Shown here one piece after another: positions 7,928 through 7,995 of a DNA stretch of 7,995 nt. The position numbers and the translations under genes were made by a program. Position 1 is the first letter of the stretch; each line of letters begins with the position of its first letter. The notes under the pieces are model-generated. The model made no database searches. It saw nothing but the letters and a program-made list of their open reading frames with translations, and was not told the origin of the DNA. Origin of the DNA: Candidatus Gastranaerophilales bacterium (GTDB lineage Bacteria > Cyanobacteriota > Vampirovibrionia > Gastranaerophilales > JAQUYY01); contig JAQUYY010000079.1 of NCBI GenBank assembly GCA_028691575.1, positions 1 through 7,995 of the forward strand, written 5' to 3'.

Positions 7928-7995
7928 TATGCATTAACCTCTTTTACGTTTACAGCTTTTTTCGAATTTTTTGCAGTGGATAAATACAAATGAAT
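7927..7995 (-). CDS. C-terminal end of an upstream gene, possibly another GH13-type protein (5' end outside window)
   Basis: The minus-strand frame is open from the window edge to TAA at 7927-7929 and gives 22 residues: IHLYLSTAKN followed by a Lys/Val/Asn-rich tail ending VKEVNA. The stop shares one base with the ATG of the next gene (TAATG), which favours this frame over the other open one (stop at about 7934). The residues IHLYLS resemble the last beta strand of the two GH13 proteins in the window (VIHFYRV and KFHLFEI), which is followed by a short polar tail in each. By that likeness the missing gene may be a third GH13 protein, but 22 residues are too few to be sure. Confidence 0.55.
   Translation of the reverse strand: MHLYLSTAKNSKKAVNVKEVNA
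7937..7942 (-). promoter_or_regulatory. Shine-Dalgarno AGAGGT for the membrane protein gene
   Basis: AGAGG lies 10 bases before the ATG at 7927 (minus) and within the coding end of the preceding gene. Together with the TAATG stop-start overlap it supports this ATG over Met3. A nearer ATG, closer to the site, is out of frame and reaches a stop within seven codons. Confidence 0.7.

Noticed and set aside
1..7995. CRISPR array, tRNA or rRNA gene, insertion sequence or phage remnant.
   Set aside because: Coding is nearly continuous, no regularly spaced repeats or terminal inverted repeats were seen, and no transposase or integrase motifs occur in the translated frames.

Overview
This AT-rich window holds a tightly packed minus-strand cluster of four genes, the first of which is cut by the right edge, and the tail of one convergent plus-strand gene at the left edge. 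Two complete minus-strand genes are alpha-amylase-superfamily (GH13) proteins with recognisable catalytic residues. A third encodes a large membrane-associated protein I do not recognise. The low GC, Asn/Lys-rich proteins, clear AAGGAG-type ribosome binding sites and short N-terminal 'N-Q-x-x-F-(K)-G' motifs resemble gut Melainabacteria (Gastranaerophilales). That attribution rests on remembered style and not on a marker gene, so it is tentative; another low-GC bacterium is possible.

Layout, left to right. At 1-162 (+) is the C-terminal end of an Ala/Gly-rich protein with a hydrophobic segment. At about 175-215 is a strong AT-rich hairpin that reads as a bidirectional terminator between converging genes. 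At 236-4165 (-) is a giant 1309-residue GH13 protein whose barrel is interrupted by very long insertions. At 4166-4252 is an AT-rich spacer. At 4253-6010 (-) is a 585-residue GH13 enzyme with some GlgE-like sequence features. At 6017-7927 (-) is a 636-residue protein with hydrophobic segments near both ends. At 7927-7995 (-) is the C-terminus of one more gene, whose last strand resembles the ends of the two GH13 proteins.

Transcription on the minus strand runs from the right edge leftward. The truncated gene and the membrane protein overlap by one base (TAATG). The membrane protein and the 585-residue GH13 are 6 bases apart, with the Shine-Dalgarno sequence inside the last two codons of the upstream gene. 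These three are therefore almost certainly co-transcribed and translationally coupled. The giant GH13 follows after 87 bases with no terminator in between, so it is probably in the same unit. The genes suggest an alpha-glucan-handling module in which soluble GH13 enzymes lacking signal peptides are co-produced with a membrane protein. That joint role is inference. No RNA genes, mobile elements, CRISPR arrays or origins were seen, and no gene-free stretch exceeds 90 bases.
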